Positions 48,053 to 59,544 of a DNA stretch of 64,000 bases are shown piece after piece. Position 1 is the first letter of the stretch, and each line of letters begins with the position of its first letter. The stretch comes from Megascapheus bottae (Eukaryota > Chordata > Mammalia > Rodentia > Geomyidae): contig JANJXV010000013.1 of NCBI GenBank assembly GCA_024803745.1, positions 17,318,501 to 17,382,500 on the forward strand. The letters run 5' to 3'. Under the pieces are notes generated by a model that ran no database searches, was not told where the DNA came from, and saw only the letters and a list, made by a program, of their open reading frames with translations. Made by a program: the position numbers and the translations under genes.

Positions 48053-48819
48053 ACCATGACAAGGATCCTGAAGAAACTAGAATCCATAGTTAATAGGAAG
48101 CATAAAGGAAATGTGATATAGCACCTGGCCAAGTACTTAAGACTTCAATTTAAAAAAAAAAAAGGACAGATGTACTTTGAGTGTCTCAGCTGTTGCCCCT
48201 ATACCCCAACAGGATGGCTAGAGCTATGACACTGGGAATCTCTCTTACTTGCATAGCAATGACACCTCCATTTTGACTGCTCCCTTGCCCCATTTAACTG
48301 TTCTGTAACCAACTCTGTCGCCAAGCACAGTGAACTGTAGTGATGAGATCCAGGAGTTCTCCTGGGAGACCATTCTCTGTGTCAAACAGAGAAGGATCCA
48401 GAACTGCCTCACCCAGAATCCTCCATGGATGGGGAATCTTTCCTGTGTCTGTATGACAAAGGCCATTTATATAACATTTGTGAGCCACACAAAATTACCA
48501 ATACAAGCAGATTGGTTGTGAGCAGTCAATGAGAAGATGTATCTATTTCAGTATGTACCAGCGTGTCGAATGAGGCCCCCCATGACTATGGGCAGGATGT
48601 TTCCCATCCAGAGCATGTGTGCCTGAAGGCTTGTGCTCTCTTAGCAGATAGAAGGCAGGCTCTGATAGAGTTCATCTCCTGGGATTCTGCATGGCCTTGA
48701 CATGAGACCTTCATACTCTAATCTGGAACTTGTGGAGAGCTAACTTTGGTCAGGTTATTGTAGGTGTGCAAGATCAGAAACAGGTGAGCATTATAGGATC
48801 TACTGAGCTACCACAGTTA
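48053..48819. other. No gene recognised
   Basis: Unassigned intron sequence. The overlapping open frames on the two strands around 48245-48521 have no recognisable content. Confidence 0.45.
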
Positions 48820-49276
48820 AGAGAGTACTGGCTTTCTTTGGTTAATCTCATATTGTTACTATATCTGACTTTGTTACCTGGTATATTGTATATATGTTTA
48901 TTTGTTTATTTGAAATAGGAAAGGGAAGGAGGGAAAACAAGGTGATTGGGAAGGGATGGGGGAGGGACATGGGGACAAAAACATGAGAAGGGATATCAAT
49001 GTGTGAGAATTAATGCACCTACTACCTGGCAAATGTAACTGTACATTGCCCCAACAATAAAAAAGAAAAAGAAAAAAGAAAAAAATATCATAACAAAAAT
49101 AAGCTAAGCCAACTTTATACTTTCTTCTTAGACACTTTGAAGAATATCACTATATAAAACAAATCTTTCATGGTTTTATATTTCATTTACCTGATGTGTA
49201 AAATTAAAGCCTTACAGCACCCTAGATTTGAAATAAAACAGTTGAGTTACTTTAAAAAAGAGAGAGTACTGGCTTT
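48820..49276 (+). mobile_element. L1 tail with 3' transduction, 16-bp TSD
   Basis: L1 3' UTR runs from about 48836 to the AATAAA at 49056-49061 and an A-rich stretch to about 49085. It is followed by about 170 bases of non-L1 sequence ending with a second AATAAA (49232-49237) and an A-run at 49254. AGAGAGTACTGGCTTT is present on both sides (48820-48835 and 49261-49276), so the whole 425-base unit was inserted together. Confidence 0.9.
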
Positions 49277-49527
49277 GATGAGGCTGCTGGTATTGATTTT
49301 GCTGACACTTCATACTTAATCTACATTTTGACCTAATTTCTACATTAGAACAGAACTTTAAAAAAACATTTTAATGATGGGCATTACTTGCCATTGAAAA
49401 TTTAATATATATTGTAAATGTGTTTGTAGCACATAATACTTTCAGTGCACAATAAAGTGCATATAAGTTGGAAAAATTATGGTCATGAAAGTATGACTAA
49501 AAACATGGGCAAACAGAAAAGTGAAAT
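49277..49527. other. No gene recognised
   Basis: AT-rich intron sequence between two insertions. Confidence 0.4.
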
Positions 49528-49541
49528 CTTTAACTGTGTTT

Positions 49542-49574
<33 letters not shown>

Positions 49575-49773
49575 TTTGCCAGTCCTGGGCTTGAGCTCAG
49601 GGCCTGAGCACTGTCCTTGGACTTTCTCAAGGCTAGAGCTCTACCACTCGAGCCTCAGCACCAGTTCTGGCTTTTTTCTATGTATGTGGTACCAAGGAAT
49701 CAAACCTGGGTCTTCATGCATGCTAGGCAAGCACTTTAACCACTAGGCCAAACTCCCGGCCCTTTAACTGTGT
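49528..49773 (-). mobile_element. IDL-Geo-like SINE with (TTG)n tail and 12-bp TSD (antisense)
   Basis: CTTTAACTGTGT flanks the element at 49528-49539 and 49762-49773. The tail became (TTG)n at 49540-49574. Both monomers are close to consensus. Confidence 0.93.
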
Positions 49774-51149
49774 GTTCTAAGGGCATGATTCCAGGGCTAT
49801 TTGCTGACAGTGGCTTTGGTGTTGTCACCCAGCGTTTCCTTGTTAGCCTGAAATAATTTTTGGTTATTTTTTCCTTGGGTTGTTTGTAAAGATCTTTATA
49901 AATATGTCTTAGATATCCTGATCAGAAATATTGCTTCTCTTGTTTATCTGTAAAAAAAAAAAAGAGGAAATTAATTAAAAGTCTCCGTAGAAAGGAGTGT
50001 CTGTGAGCTCTGACAAAGCCATTTAAGTCCATAGTCTAAGGCTCATTTAAAAGCTGCTTATAACACAGAGGAGTTATTAACACATCCTGCTATAAAAAGC
50101 ATTCCGTATGTTTATTCCCATAGATCTTTACATATAGAAAGATAGACAAATGGTTCTCTGTTGCTCTGTGGGTATAATTTTCTCTATTAAAGGGACTGGA
50201 AGCCTGAGGTGAGGTTGTCTACCTGAAATCACACAGCTTAGAATCCTTAGCAGTCCTAATTTGGCCTTCAGTTACTGAGAGAGATATGCCTTTGGAAAGG
50301 AAGAATTTCTGTAAATGCTATAGAAATTCTCCCTAGAACACCTGCCTTAAGGGTGGGATACAGGGAACCTACAATTCTCCCAGCTCCCAGACCTGGCATT
50401 TGTATAGCTATATATGATGTGCAGTTCTTTTAATGTAATTTCTTAAGTTGATATTAGATATGTTTATGTTCTTATTTTGATTTATTCATTTTCCCATTCA
50501 CGTGCATATCATTTAGACTTTGGCTTCTCTTTATGTTCTTGTTTTCCTTAGGCACATCCTTTCCCACCCACAGGCTTGTTGTATCTTGTATTCATTCCCT
50601 ATCTCACTACCTTGTTCTATGTGAGGGAAAAAAGAATGGAGGCAAACAGGTGGTGGATAGAAAACCTTCTGTCCCCCACACAAGAGACTAGATGTCCTTT
50701 CTATTCTAGTGCATCCCACACAGACACACCCTGAGCCACAGAGCAGATTCTTTTTAACCTTTGATGATAATCCTGGTTTTAACTGTAGTTAGCTTAGAAC
50801 TGACAACACTCTCTTAAAGATTGCCAGCCCAAGCAAAGCAAGCGAACAGAAGGCAAAATTCCTATGTCACTCAGGACTGTGGTGCAAATAGGAATTTTCC
50901 ATAAAGTGTCTGTTTCCAGAGGGATAAATTTCAGTCAAGTGATCACCTGGAGACAAATGCATTAGCCAGGATTTAGGGTTGTAAATGATAGAAATACAGT
51001 TAGAATTATCCCAAGCCCAGAAGGTGCAAAAGATGAGTGATATAACTCATCTTTTTCTTCATTTTTGTTTGTTTTTGTACATGTGGGGTTCATGCTGACT
51101 CCTGCTACGAACCAGCTTCTTTTATTTGGATAGGACATAGCCACTCACA
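49774..51149. other. No gene recognised; weak MIR relic
   Basis: A MIR-like phrase lies at about 50195-50285 (CCTGAGGTGAGGTTGTCTAC, AAATCACACAGCTTAGAATC). The rest is unassigned. Confidence 0.4.
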
Positions 51150-51215
51150 GCACCAAACTCAGGGCCTGAGTGCAGTCCCTGAGTTCAAATCCCAGGACTG
51201 ACACAAAAAATAATT
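51150..51215 (+). mobile_element. Right-module SINE fragment (plus orientation)
   Basis: ACTCAGGGCCTGAGTGCAGTC and GAGTTCAAATCCCAGGACTG followed by an A-rich tail match the 3' module shared by both SINE families. The head is absent. Confidence 0.7.
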
Positions 51216-51502
51216 AAATGAAATTAAAATTGAAGTTGGGAGGAAGAATTCCAAGCAGCCCAGCCTGGGTCAGGTGGCTGAGAGGTGAAGCTATCTCTAA
51301 GATGATGGCAGACCTCACTTGTGGCATGGGGTTTATATTAGAGATGATGAATCCTGACCTAGTTTGAATAAGCAATGGATTCCATTAATTTATAATGCAG
51401 GATTCAGAAGAATTCTCTGCCAAAGAGTAACATAAGTTCTCTTTGTTCCTTCCCATTAGTAAGTAAATCAGCAGTGGAGAAACTTAACTATTCTAGGATT
51501 TC

Positions 51503-51740
51503 TCCCATGAGGAACTTTTTTTTTTTTTTTTTTTTTTGCCAGTCCTGGGCTTGAGCTCAGGGCCTGAGCACTGTCCTTGGACTTTCTCAAGGCTAGAGCT
51601 CTACCACTTGAGCCTCAGCACCACTTCCGGCTTTTTTCTATGTATGTGGTACCGAGGAATCGAACCTGGGTCTTCATGCATGCTAGGCAAGCACTTTAAC
51701 CACTAGGCCAAACTCCTAGCCCCAATCCCATGAGGAACTT
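51503..51740 (-). mobile_element. Young IDL-Geo-like SINE with perfect 15-bp TSD (antisense)
   Basis: TCCCATGAGGAACTT is identical at 51503-51517 and 51726-51740. The tail is an uninterrupted run of about 25 T, and both monomers are near consensus (ACCGAGGAATCGAACCTGGG). This looks like one of the youngest insertions in the window. Confidence 0.97.
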
Positions 51741-51814
51741 ATCAAGAGTGAAGTCCCTACCTCCTGGCCTAGGAGAACCTTTAAGAGGTGGGGCAGTAGT
51801 CAAATTATATTGCT

Positions 51815-51935
51815 GTCTTTTTTTATTGTTGTTCTTTGAGACCTGTTTCACTATGTAGCACAGATTAGTCGAAAAATTTTAGGCATCTATGGTGACATTA
51901 TAGGTGTTTACCACTGTACCTGACCTAGATTAGTA
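51815..51935 (-). mobile_element. B1 monomer (antisense)
   Basis: TTGAGACCTGTTTCACTATG, TAGCACAGATTAGTCG and GGTGTTTACCACTGTACCTG are an antisense B1, diverged. Confidence 0.65.
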
Positions 51936-51939
51936 TCTC

Positions 51940-52035
51940 TATTATTTTTTTTGAAGAGTTGAGGAACTTGGAGCTCAAGGCTTGTACTTGCTAGACAGGC
52001 GCTCTACCACCTGAGCCACATCCTCAACCCATTGA
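51940..52035 (-). mobile_element. ID-like SINE monomer (antisense)
   Basis: CTAGACAGGCGCTCTACCAC and CTGAGCCACATCCTCAACCC are the complement of an ID element head. The T-run at 51942-51951 is its tail. Confidence 0.75.
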
Positions 52036-54161
52036 TGTCTTTTTTTTTTTTTTTTTAGCTTTTAGTTTTACTGTGTTGAGTTGGCATTGTACAGAAATTA
52101 ATATCCATATTGGTCTAGAAACATTAAACTTAATTTTTTTCATTTGTACAGGGGTAAACACACTGTATTAAATATGTAAGATCTTATCTACATGGGTTTG
52201 ATTACTGAAACTAATAAAGTATTCTCTAAAAAATGATCTTTAAGTTAGTTATACAAAGGAGTTGTGATTTCACAAAGCTGATTATGAATACCATGTAGAC
52301 AAAACTTCCCCTCTTTCTTCCTGGGGAAATCCCACTAAGCAGTCTTATTCCTCTGGACCACACACATGTCTCCCTATAGCCTCTAGTTGATCTCCTAATT
52401 GATGAGACTGATTAACTGTGACAACCAATCCCAAGATCCCCAACCACAGAGCCTCCTGTATGTTTGTCCATGTTCCTGAAGACAGTCTCACTTATGGATG
52501 GTTTAGAACATAGTACCACTTTAGGCTTTTGATTGCTTAGCTTATTGCGGATGTTCCCTGCCCAGCACCAGTGGTGGTAGCCATCCAGATCTTATAGAAA
52601 AAGATCCCATAAAGTAATCTCTTAAAGATCTATATTATTTTCTACCTGACCATACTTGGGAATATCATTTTTGTGGCCTAAGGAAGACAATTAGGTCTAA
52701 GAAATGACAGTTCTGGTCTATGTATGTCTGCAAGAAATCAAAGGTTTAGAGGGTAGATTTCCTTATATTCCAGATTTTCCCAGTTTCTTGAGAATCATGC
52801 TTTGATAGGGACAAAAGGTTTGGCCCCAGTCATCCTAGCTAAAGGCCCCAAATCCTTGAGAGTATACAAGACTTCTTTGTCTCTATCCAGTCTTGTGGTA
52901 GAATAGATACAATTATGTTTCACTGTAGCACTCCTCAGTCAAAATGCCAGAGAGAAAAATAAGAATTCCAGTCTTCAGTCCCAAGTATCACTTCCATAGT
53001 GTATATAAATCACAAAGCCCTCATAGTACTTGTAGGTAGCTACCTGAACTATAATATCAGGAATAGTTCAGACCTTGAAAATCTTGTGAGAAGACTGAAT
53101 TTTTCCCCTTCTGTTACCTATGTAGCAAGAAATGTCAACATAGGAGGAGAAATTTTGGTCAAATGTATGTATAATACTGAGTACATTTCTTCAACAGGTC
53201 AAGCTTAGGGACTAGTATCATTAGTTGAGTAGAATGACCTCCTTCTTCTGTCTATCCACCTATAGTATGAGCATTCTTAACAAGGTAGACTCTCTTGCCA
53301 TCCTGTAATGTGGGGAAATGGAGTTAGCTTATACCATCTTTCAGACTCCCACGTGACTTCCTTCTCAGTGGGATGTGGACATGGTTCTTTTGATGTGAAT
53401 TTGCACACAAGGAGCTGAGCTACTGCTTTATCACTGACTTACCTAGTAAAGAATACAGATAAGATTTCCTGAGACTTTTCGAAGCTGGAAGCACTCAAGG
53501 ATCTGGATGTGTGATCTCAGTGTTGATCTAAGACTTCGCCTGTAATTCCAGTTAAGCAAAGCTGTGACAAAGCAAGTACTTTTGAAGTAGAGCAGTACAG
53601 AGCTATGCCTTAACTCTGCCTCTTCAAACATATCTCTCAAATTGGAATGACATTTTCCTCGTCACATGACTTTTGCTGTGTTAGTTCCAGTGATGGCAGT
53701 TGTTTCATAATGCAGAATGACATCAGAAAGTGATTAATCCTGTTGGCCCATTAGTACACTAAGGAGCTTAAACATATTCATCCAAACTCAAATCCTTAAC
53801 TTCTGCCTGTTAAATATTGACATGGAAGAAAGTCATTCTAATAAAATTCCCGGTCTTGTTTTCAGGTGCTTTTGGGTGGAGGCTGGCTAGGTGAAAAGGG
53901 AGGTTTATTCTCCCTGTGCCCTTCTAAGGTGCTGCGGATCTTGGTGATACTGCAGATACTGAGCTTTCTGGAGCATGGCTCCACCACAGTGTACTCACTG
54001 CTCAAGAGTAGAACAGCAGTGATTCTGGAGGCTGCTCCTCTAGGTCAGTGATGGACCAGTTGACCCCTAGGGATGGATTTGATCTCTTAAGTCTGTTGGC
54101 CAGTAGAAGTACCAGGAATTCCTATTTTATCCTCAAATAGTGTTTCGAATATGTTTGGTAA
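52036..54161. other. Unassigned sequence; possible minus-strand retrocopy
   Basis: A run of about 18 T at 52040-52057 would be an oligo(A) end for a minus-strand retroposed sequence lying to its right. The minus-strand frame at 53443-53640 (starting MRDMFEEAELRHSS) and the 3'-UTR-like sequence could belong to it, but I recognise no parent gene and no target duplication. Confidence 0.25.
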
Positions 54162-54394
54162 GAAACTCAGATATTGGGCTGGGAGTTTGGCCTAGTGGTA
54201 GATTGCTTGCCTAGCATGCACAAAGACCCAGGTTCAATTCCTCGGTACCACATACATAGAAAAAAGCTGGAAGGGGTGCTAAGGCTCAAGCAGTAGAGCT
54301 CTAACCTTGAGAAATCTCAAGGACAGTGCTTAGGCCCCGAGCTCAAGCCAAGGATTGGCAATAAATAAATAAATAAATAAATGAAACTCAGATA
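54162..54394 (+). mobile_element. IDL-Geo-like SINE with 12-bp TSD (plus orientation)
   Basis: GAAACTCAGATA is at 54162-54173 and 54383-54394. The element has the ID-like head (GTTTGGCCTAGTGGTAG), the right module and an (AAAT)n tail at about 54360-54382. Confidence 0.93.
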
Positions 54395-54487
54395 GTATGG
54401 TTACTATCAGACCCCGAGCTCAAGCCAAGGATTGTAAATAAATGAATGAATGAATGAATGAAACTCAGAGAGTATAGTTAATATCCC
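54335..54487. repeat. 77-bp tandem duplication over a SINE tail and its TSD
   Basis: CCCCGAGCTCAAGCCAAGGA starts at 54335 and again at 54412. Both units run through the tetranucleotide tail and the AAACTCAGA flank. The tail is (AAAT)n in the first unit and (AATG)n in the second. Confidence 0.93.
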
Positions 54488-55384
54488 CCTGATGCCATTA
54501 CATCTCTCCCCAGGGAGAGAGCACTGTTAAAAGCCTACTCGCTATTTATTTTCACATGTAAGTAAATATATATGCTTTCAACTTTCAGGATAATTGCTTC
54601 GGATCTTGCATTTTTTCCTAATCAGGTGCATAGTCCGGTGATGTCTGTCACATGTTTTAGAATGCTATGAATTGTCCATAGAGCAGATGAAAGTATCATT
54701 TACTTAGCCATTCCTCTATTAAAGGTATTTTTCAACCTGAAGTGAATAATCACATGGTCCCAACATGTAAGACAAATTGATATGTGATCTCTTCTTGCAC
54801 ACTAAAACAATGGAAGCATACTAGCTTACAACATAACAAGGAGGGCAAACTAATCCCCTGTGCCTCAAGATGCTTTGTGTTTGGCTTGTAAAGGGGAAAC
54901 AAAAATAAAATCTATTTCATGAGGTCATGGGGAAGATTAAATGAATTAATGCACAAAAAGTGCGCTGGGCAGTGCCTGTCCATGTGGTGAATGATGTGCA
55001 TTGATGGCGCTGTGCTTGGACATTATGTGTTGGTCTCGTGGAATTGCTGTGGCCTTTGGCCCATATTTTCCATTAGTCTTTGACCTATTCCTCAAGCAAC
55101 TCAAAAACAATGCATTTTGCCAGTCTGTCTACTGTAAAGGTGTGTCAGAGATGTTGTTTATCTTATTACAAAGTCTCAGTGGAAACATGAGTAGTTTCTC
55201 TCTTGCCCAGAAATAATTATGCCTCTTCTGGGCAGTTTGAATTTTTGCAGTTCTGACTTCCTCTCCGCTCCCCTTCCTGTCCTTTCTCTTTCCCTCTCCC
55301 TTCTCTCTACTTGTACCAGGCTTATAGAGAGAACTTACCATTCTCCTACCTCTACATCCGAATGGGATTGCTGGTGTGCACTAT
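54488..55384. other. No gene recognised; weak MIR relic
   Basis: A MIR-like phrase (GGGGAAGATTAAATGAATTA) lies at about 54895-54985. A pyrimidine tract lies at about 55256-55312. Confidence 0.4.
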
Positions 55385-55626
55385 CATATCCACCTGTTTG
55401 TTTGTTTGTTTGTTTGTTTGTTTATTGCCAGTCTAGGGGTTTGGACTCAGGGCCTGAGCACTGTCCTTGGGCTTTCTCAAGGCTAGAGCTCTACCACTTG
55501 AACCACAGTACCACTTCCAGATTTTTTTTCTATGTTTGTGGTATCGAGGAATGGAACCTGAGTCTTCTTGCATGCTAGCCAAGTACTCTTCCAGTAGGCC
55601 AAACTCCTGGCCCCATATCCAGCTGT
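55385..55626 (-). mobile_element. IDL-Geo-like SINE with (GTTT)n tail (antisense)
   Basis: CATATCCACCTGT at 55385-55397 matches CATATCCAGCTGT at 55614-55626 at 12 of 13 bases. (GTTT)n at 55395-55422 is the modified tail. Confidence 0.9.
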
Positions 55627-55649
55627 CTTTGTTGTGGTGGTGGTTTTGT

Positions 55650-55910
55650 TTTAGTCCTGCTTTTTATTTATTTTTTAATTTTTTGATACCAGGGCTTGAA
55701 CTCAGGGCTTTGCACTGTCCCTTAGATTTTTTGCTCAAGGCTAGTGCTCTATCACTTGAACCATAGCCCCATACATTTTTTGATGGCTAGTTAGAAGTAA
55801 GAGTCTTAGGGACTTTTCTGCCTGGGCAGCTTCCAAACCATGATTCTCAGATGTAGCCTGTTGAGTAGCTAGGATTACAGATATGAGCCACCATGCTCAT
55901 CTTATTTGTG
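55650..55910 (-). mobile_element. B1-headed composite SINE (antisense)
   Basis: GATACCAGGGCTTGAACTCA, GATGGCTAGTTAGAAGTAAG and TGTTGAGTAGCTAGGATTAC are the three modules, diverged. Confidence 0.85.
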
Positions 55911-58555
55911 CATTGTCTTTTAATTGACAAGGATTCTCTTCTGTTGGCTGCTAGAGTGAAGTTGGACACTTGACCAACTTCTAACATGTATTATGGACTC
56001 AGTGACACATATTTTTCCAGTGTTAGCTAAGCCTACGTCTTTAATTTACTTTGTTAACCCCCATTTTTTGATTAATTAGTACAAATGCTTTTTTTCTTTT
56101 TTTTCATTTTTACTACAAATGGCTTATTATAATGAGAGACTATTGTAAGTAAATGTCATTATCAGTTCAGATGGTAGCCACTGTTTCTCTTAGCCACCAA
56201 AGGCCTAGACAGAAAACTGCATGCTGGAGAGCATGGGTGCCATATGCATGGGGCTCCTAGGTGCCTTTATCACTGAGGTCAGATAGCTGGAAGGGCTTCA
56301 ATGACATTAATGTAGTGCCATTCCATACAGCCCCAGGAGAGTGCATGTGCATGTAGAGGACACATATAGAGGTCAGGGAGCACAGGCAGGTAGGAGAAAA
56401 AGTAAATCAACACCTCTGCTAGGCTCTGGGCATTACCCAAACTGGCTTCCTATGGGAAATGTTAATTATGGCAGAGAAAAAAAAAGACAGTAGGTTCAGA
56501 CTTGAAAATGGCCACCTTAAGTTTTGAGGCAAGTCTTCAAAAGGAAGTGGTAGGAAAAAGGAGATGAATTTGAGTTATCACTAATCTCTAGTTGGAGCCA
56601 TTCTGGTAGGGTATAATAGTAGAAACTGTGTTTAAGAGCGACTGAATCCTACTTCTGGTATGAGAAAATTCAACTCATATTTAAAAAATAGATGGCAAGA
56701 AAATGTAAGATTACAAATATTCAAGTATTTCAAATGATTTGAATAGAGCACAATGGGTGTGGGAACTTAGCCGCAGAATCTAGCCTTTGACCTCTCTTCA
56801 ACTTCCTGCTACACAAGTACCCACCACTGCTGGGTTGGTCCTGTCATCTGATGTATGGAATATCATTTGGAATTGTTCTTTCCATCCACCGAAAATCACC
56901 ATTATAAGTCCATTCATAGGAGGATTTGTTGCTATCCAGAACTGTTTTCCTGAAAATAAATGTAGATTATTACAGATCTTCTGGTTCTAATCAGAGAATT
57001 TGACCAAGTCAAGGCTCCTAGAATAGTAATGTAACAACGATAAACTGCCACCCATAAAGAAATCATTTGTAATTGTGAAGGTCCTTTGTTTCTGGTATGA
57101 AAGAACTTCCACAACAATGGACAAGACACAGACTTGAGAAGGCCTGGAATAGAAGTCAGTGATATAGCAGTAGGCACCATGAGCCACACAGACTGTGCCT
57201 GGCACAGCCACCCAGGGAAGAATCACCAGGCTCACTCTTTTACTGTACCTTTAACAAACAGCTAGTGAGGCTCCGGGACTGGAATGTGGAGTGCTGGGCC
57301 TCTACTTCTTGGACTGGGAATGGATCTGTCACTTTCCCTCACATAGGCTCTGTGTTGGGCAGGAGTAAGAGGAGAGAGGAGGGAGGGTTCCTTTCTCATA
57401 GAGATTGGACAGTCCATCTCAAAGTTGAAATGTGGGGAACTGGGCTCAAGACGGATGGGCCCATCCTGACCTGCCCATGACTTTCCTTTGGGATGGTAAA
57501 CACCTGACTCATGAACTCTAGAACATTGATATTTGCAAACTTTTGGTAGCTTTCCCATTTGGCAATGAGATTTACTTGTTTTCAGAGTGCAACACTCTGG
57601 ATGGCCTATTGTAGGCTCTGGCTTTCTGCCTTCTATTTAATATAAAGTGCGCTTTGTGGTATTGGGGCCAGTTCAGTGCCCTTAGTAGCTCCTACCCTCC
57701 TCCTTGCCTAAACCAGGTCAGACACACCCCAGATAGTTGACAACTCCTATATCTGATTGATCACATTTTATGAGATTCTAGTTCTCCTCTAACATTTCAC
57801 ATCTTCTCCTTTTCCTTCTCTTGCAGTTTCTACCAACCTTGCATTTCCTGTTTTCTATCTTAAACCTTGGAGGTCCTCTGGCTACCATTAAGATTATTCT
57901 CAAAATGGTTCTTTTGTAGCCTCCTTGTCTCAGTTCTAGCATTTTTGAAAGCCATATGCCAGTCTGGCTGCCAAAGCCCTTGTCAGGTGGGTTTGGGGTA
58001 GGAAAGAACATATAAGTAGAAGGATGAGTCATGCATTTGTTAGTCTCCATACACTATACTACTGTGATGTTCAGAACTGGCCTTTATGCTATAGAAGATA
58101 GGCTGTAGTCAATTTTGGTATGAAAGTTAGGAAATACCCAGAACTATGCCCCAGCTGTACCTATATAGACTTTTGATGAATAGTACCATCTCTCTTATTT
58201 TCTCAAAGAGAAAACCCTTACTATTGCTGTGCCTCTGGCAGACTGTACCTCCACTTGAACCAGACTCAGCATGTCCCATCAAGCCAAGAGCTGTTGGTCC
58301 AGAGCTCTGTGGAGGCCCTCCTGGCCAAGGGTGAAGTCATCAGAGGTGGTTGCACCATCGTCCAGGGCACACCTTTCAATGGCATGTGGTTTGGTCCTTC
58401 TTGTAGTTGTTTTGAAATCTGTGCTTTCCTGTTTTGGTGAATGGTTTTGCACATAGAATCAATGAAACTGTCCTCATCACTTGTGCCCATAGCATTTGGA
58501 AGCTGGTTGTGTTTTTCCAGCCTTGTAAGTGTACTTTTCTTCCCTTTTATCCCAG
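55911..58555. other. SINE-free flank upstream of the third coding exon
   Basis: No young repeat is seen for 2.6 kb. The frame at 58255-58440 (containing SSVEALLAKGEVIRGG) is not recognised, has no splice borders that fit PPFIBP2 phase, and is not called. The last 15 bases form the acceptor (CTTCCCTTTTATCCCAG). Confidence 0.45.
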
Positions 58556-58642
58556 GAAAATCACCACAGTGCTGCTAGTAATGAAACCTACCAGGAGCGC
58601 TTGGCCCGTTTAGAAGGAGATAAGGAATCCCTCATCTTACAG
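58556..58642 (+). CDS. PPFIBP2: Liprin-beta-2, third coding exon (residues 94-122)
   Basis: Twenty-nine codons encode ENHHSAASNETYQERLARLE followed by GDKESLILQ, the start of the long liprin coiled coil. The motif YQERLARLE-DKESL is shared by both beta liprins. The acceptor is TTATCCCAG|G and the donor is CAG|GTAAGT, so the exon is phase 0 at both ends. I recall human and mouse liprin-beta-2 as SL-SQV-NHHS here. In this sequence the codons TCC CAG (Ser Gln) sit directly upstream of the exon, inside the acceptor, so the predicted protein lacks Ser-Gln and has Glu for Val. See the finding on the acceptor shift. Confidence 0.93.
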
Positions 58643-59544
58643 GTAAGTTCTTCTGGATGGGAAAACCAGCTTTCCCGTAACTTACAGTTTGGAGTGTTCA
58701 CATTTGAGGAATCATGAGATTTTCTTTGTTGGAATGTATCTGCTCCCAGAGCATATTTTTTCAAACAGACATTAACTGAAGCAAGCCAGAAAGTAACTGG
58801 GACACAATTTAACACTAGGCTTGACTTAGCGGGGGGCTGTGAATTCATTCATTAATTTGTCATACAACTACCAAGCACCTAGCTCTACACACTGGAATCC
58901 CTATGATCAGGCTGACTGCCAAGTTTTATGTACTTCTGGAGCCCATGTGTTCTATCAGGGAGAAAAGTGACAGCTTCTTGTGGTTAAGAATTAGACTTGT
59001 GAATGAGTGATGCTGGACTGAGTGATAATAGAGTCCAATCCAAGCCATAAGCTGGATCTATACTGATAACTTTGAGGCCAAATGACCTGGGGCTGGTAAT
59101 ATGGGCTGTAAGCCTTTGATGGCTCCCTTGCTTTGAAGAGAGGAACTCTAAAACTTCTCAGGCAAAAGAGCCAAACTAGCCTTTTCACTTCAGAAAGCCT
59201 CTGTTCTTTGGTAGGCAGTGAAGTTTTCTGTTAGATAGTCTATTGCTGAAGCTGAACTCTCTGCCCTAATATCTAAGGATTTAGCAAGCTTATCCTAAAG
59301 GTCTGATATGCACCAGATATTGACTGCTGATTTAGAGAATATAAAGCTTTTTATAACTCTTGAAGAGTGATAAATAAAACTGATGGTCAAGTGAAAAAGG
59401 ACAGATAAGACATGAAATCCACCTTAAGATATGGGCTTTCATTTGTAGCACTAGGATTGTGAGGTAGCAGAAGGTTTTTTTGTTCTTTTTTATCTTGTCT
59501 ATTGTTTTATGGCTATTGGTCAGTGATATTGGAACCTGGAATTT

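Larger units (their letters stand above)
27208..58555 (+). other. PPFIBP2: PPFIBP2 intron between second and third coding exons (31,348 bp)
   Basis: Bounded by GTGAGT at 27208 and CCCAG at 58555, phase 0. It holds SINE clusters at 29-32 kb, 45-47 kb and 49-56 kb, with a 12.6-kb block free of them between. No in-frame exon of the known protein is expected or seen inside. Confidence 0.9.

Noticed and set aside
58255..58440. Open frame containing SSVEALLAKGEVIRGG about 120 bases upstream of the third coding exon
   Set aside because: It looked exon-like at first, but I recognise no protein, it lacks matching splice borders, and three frames are open over the same bases.
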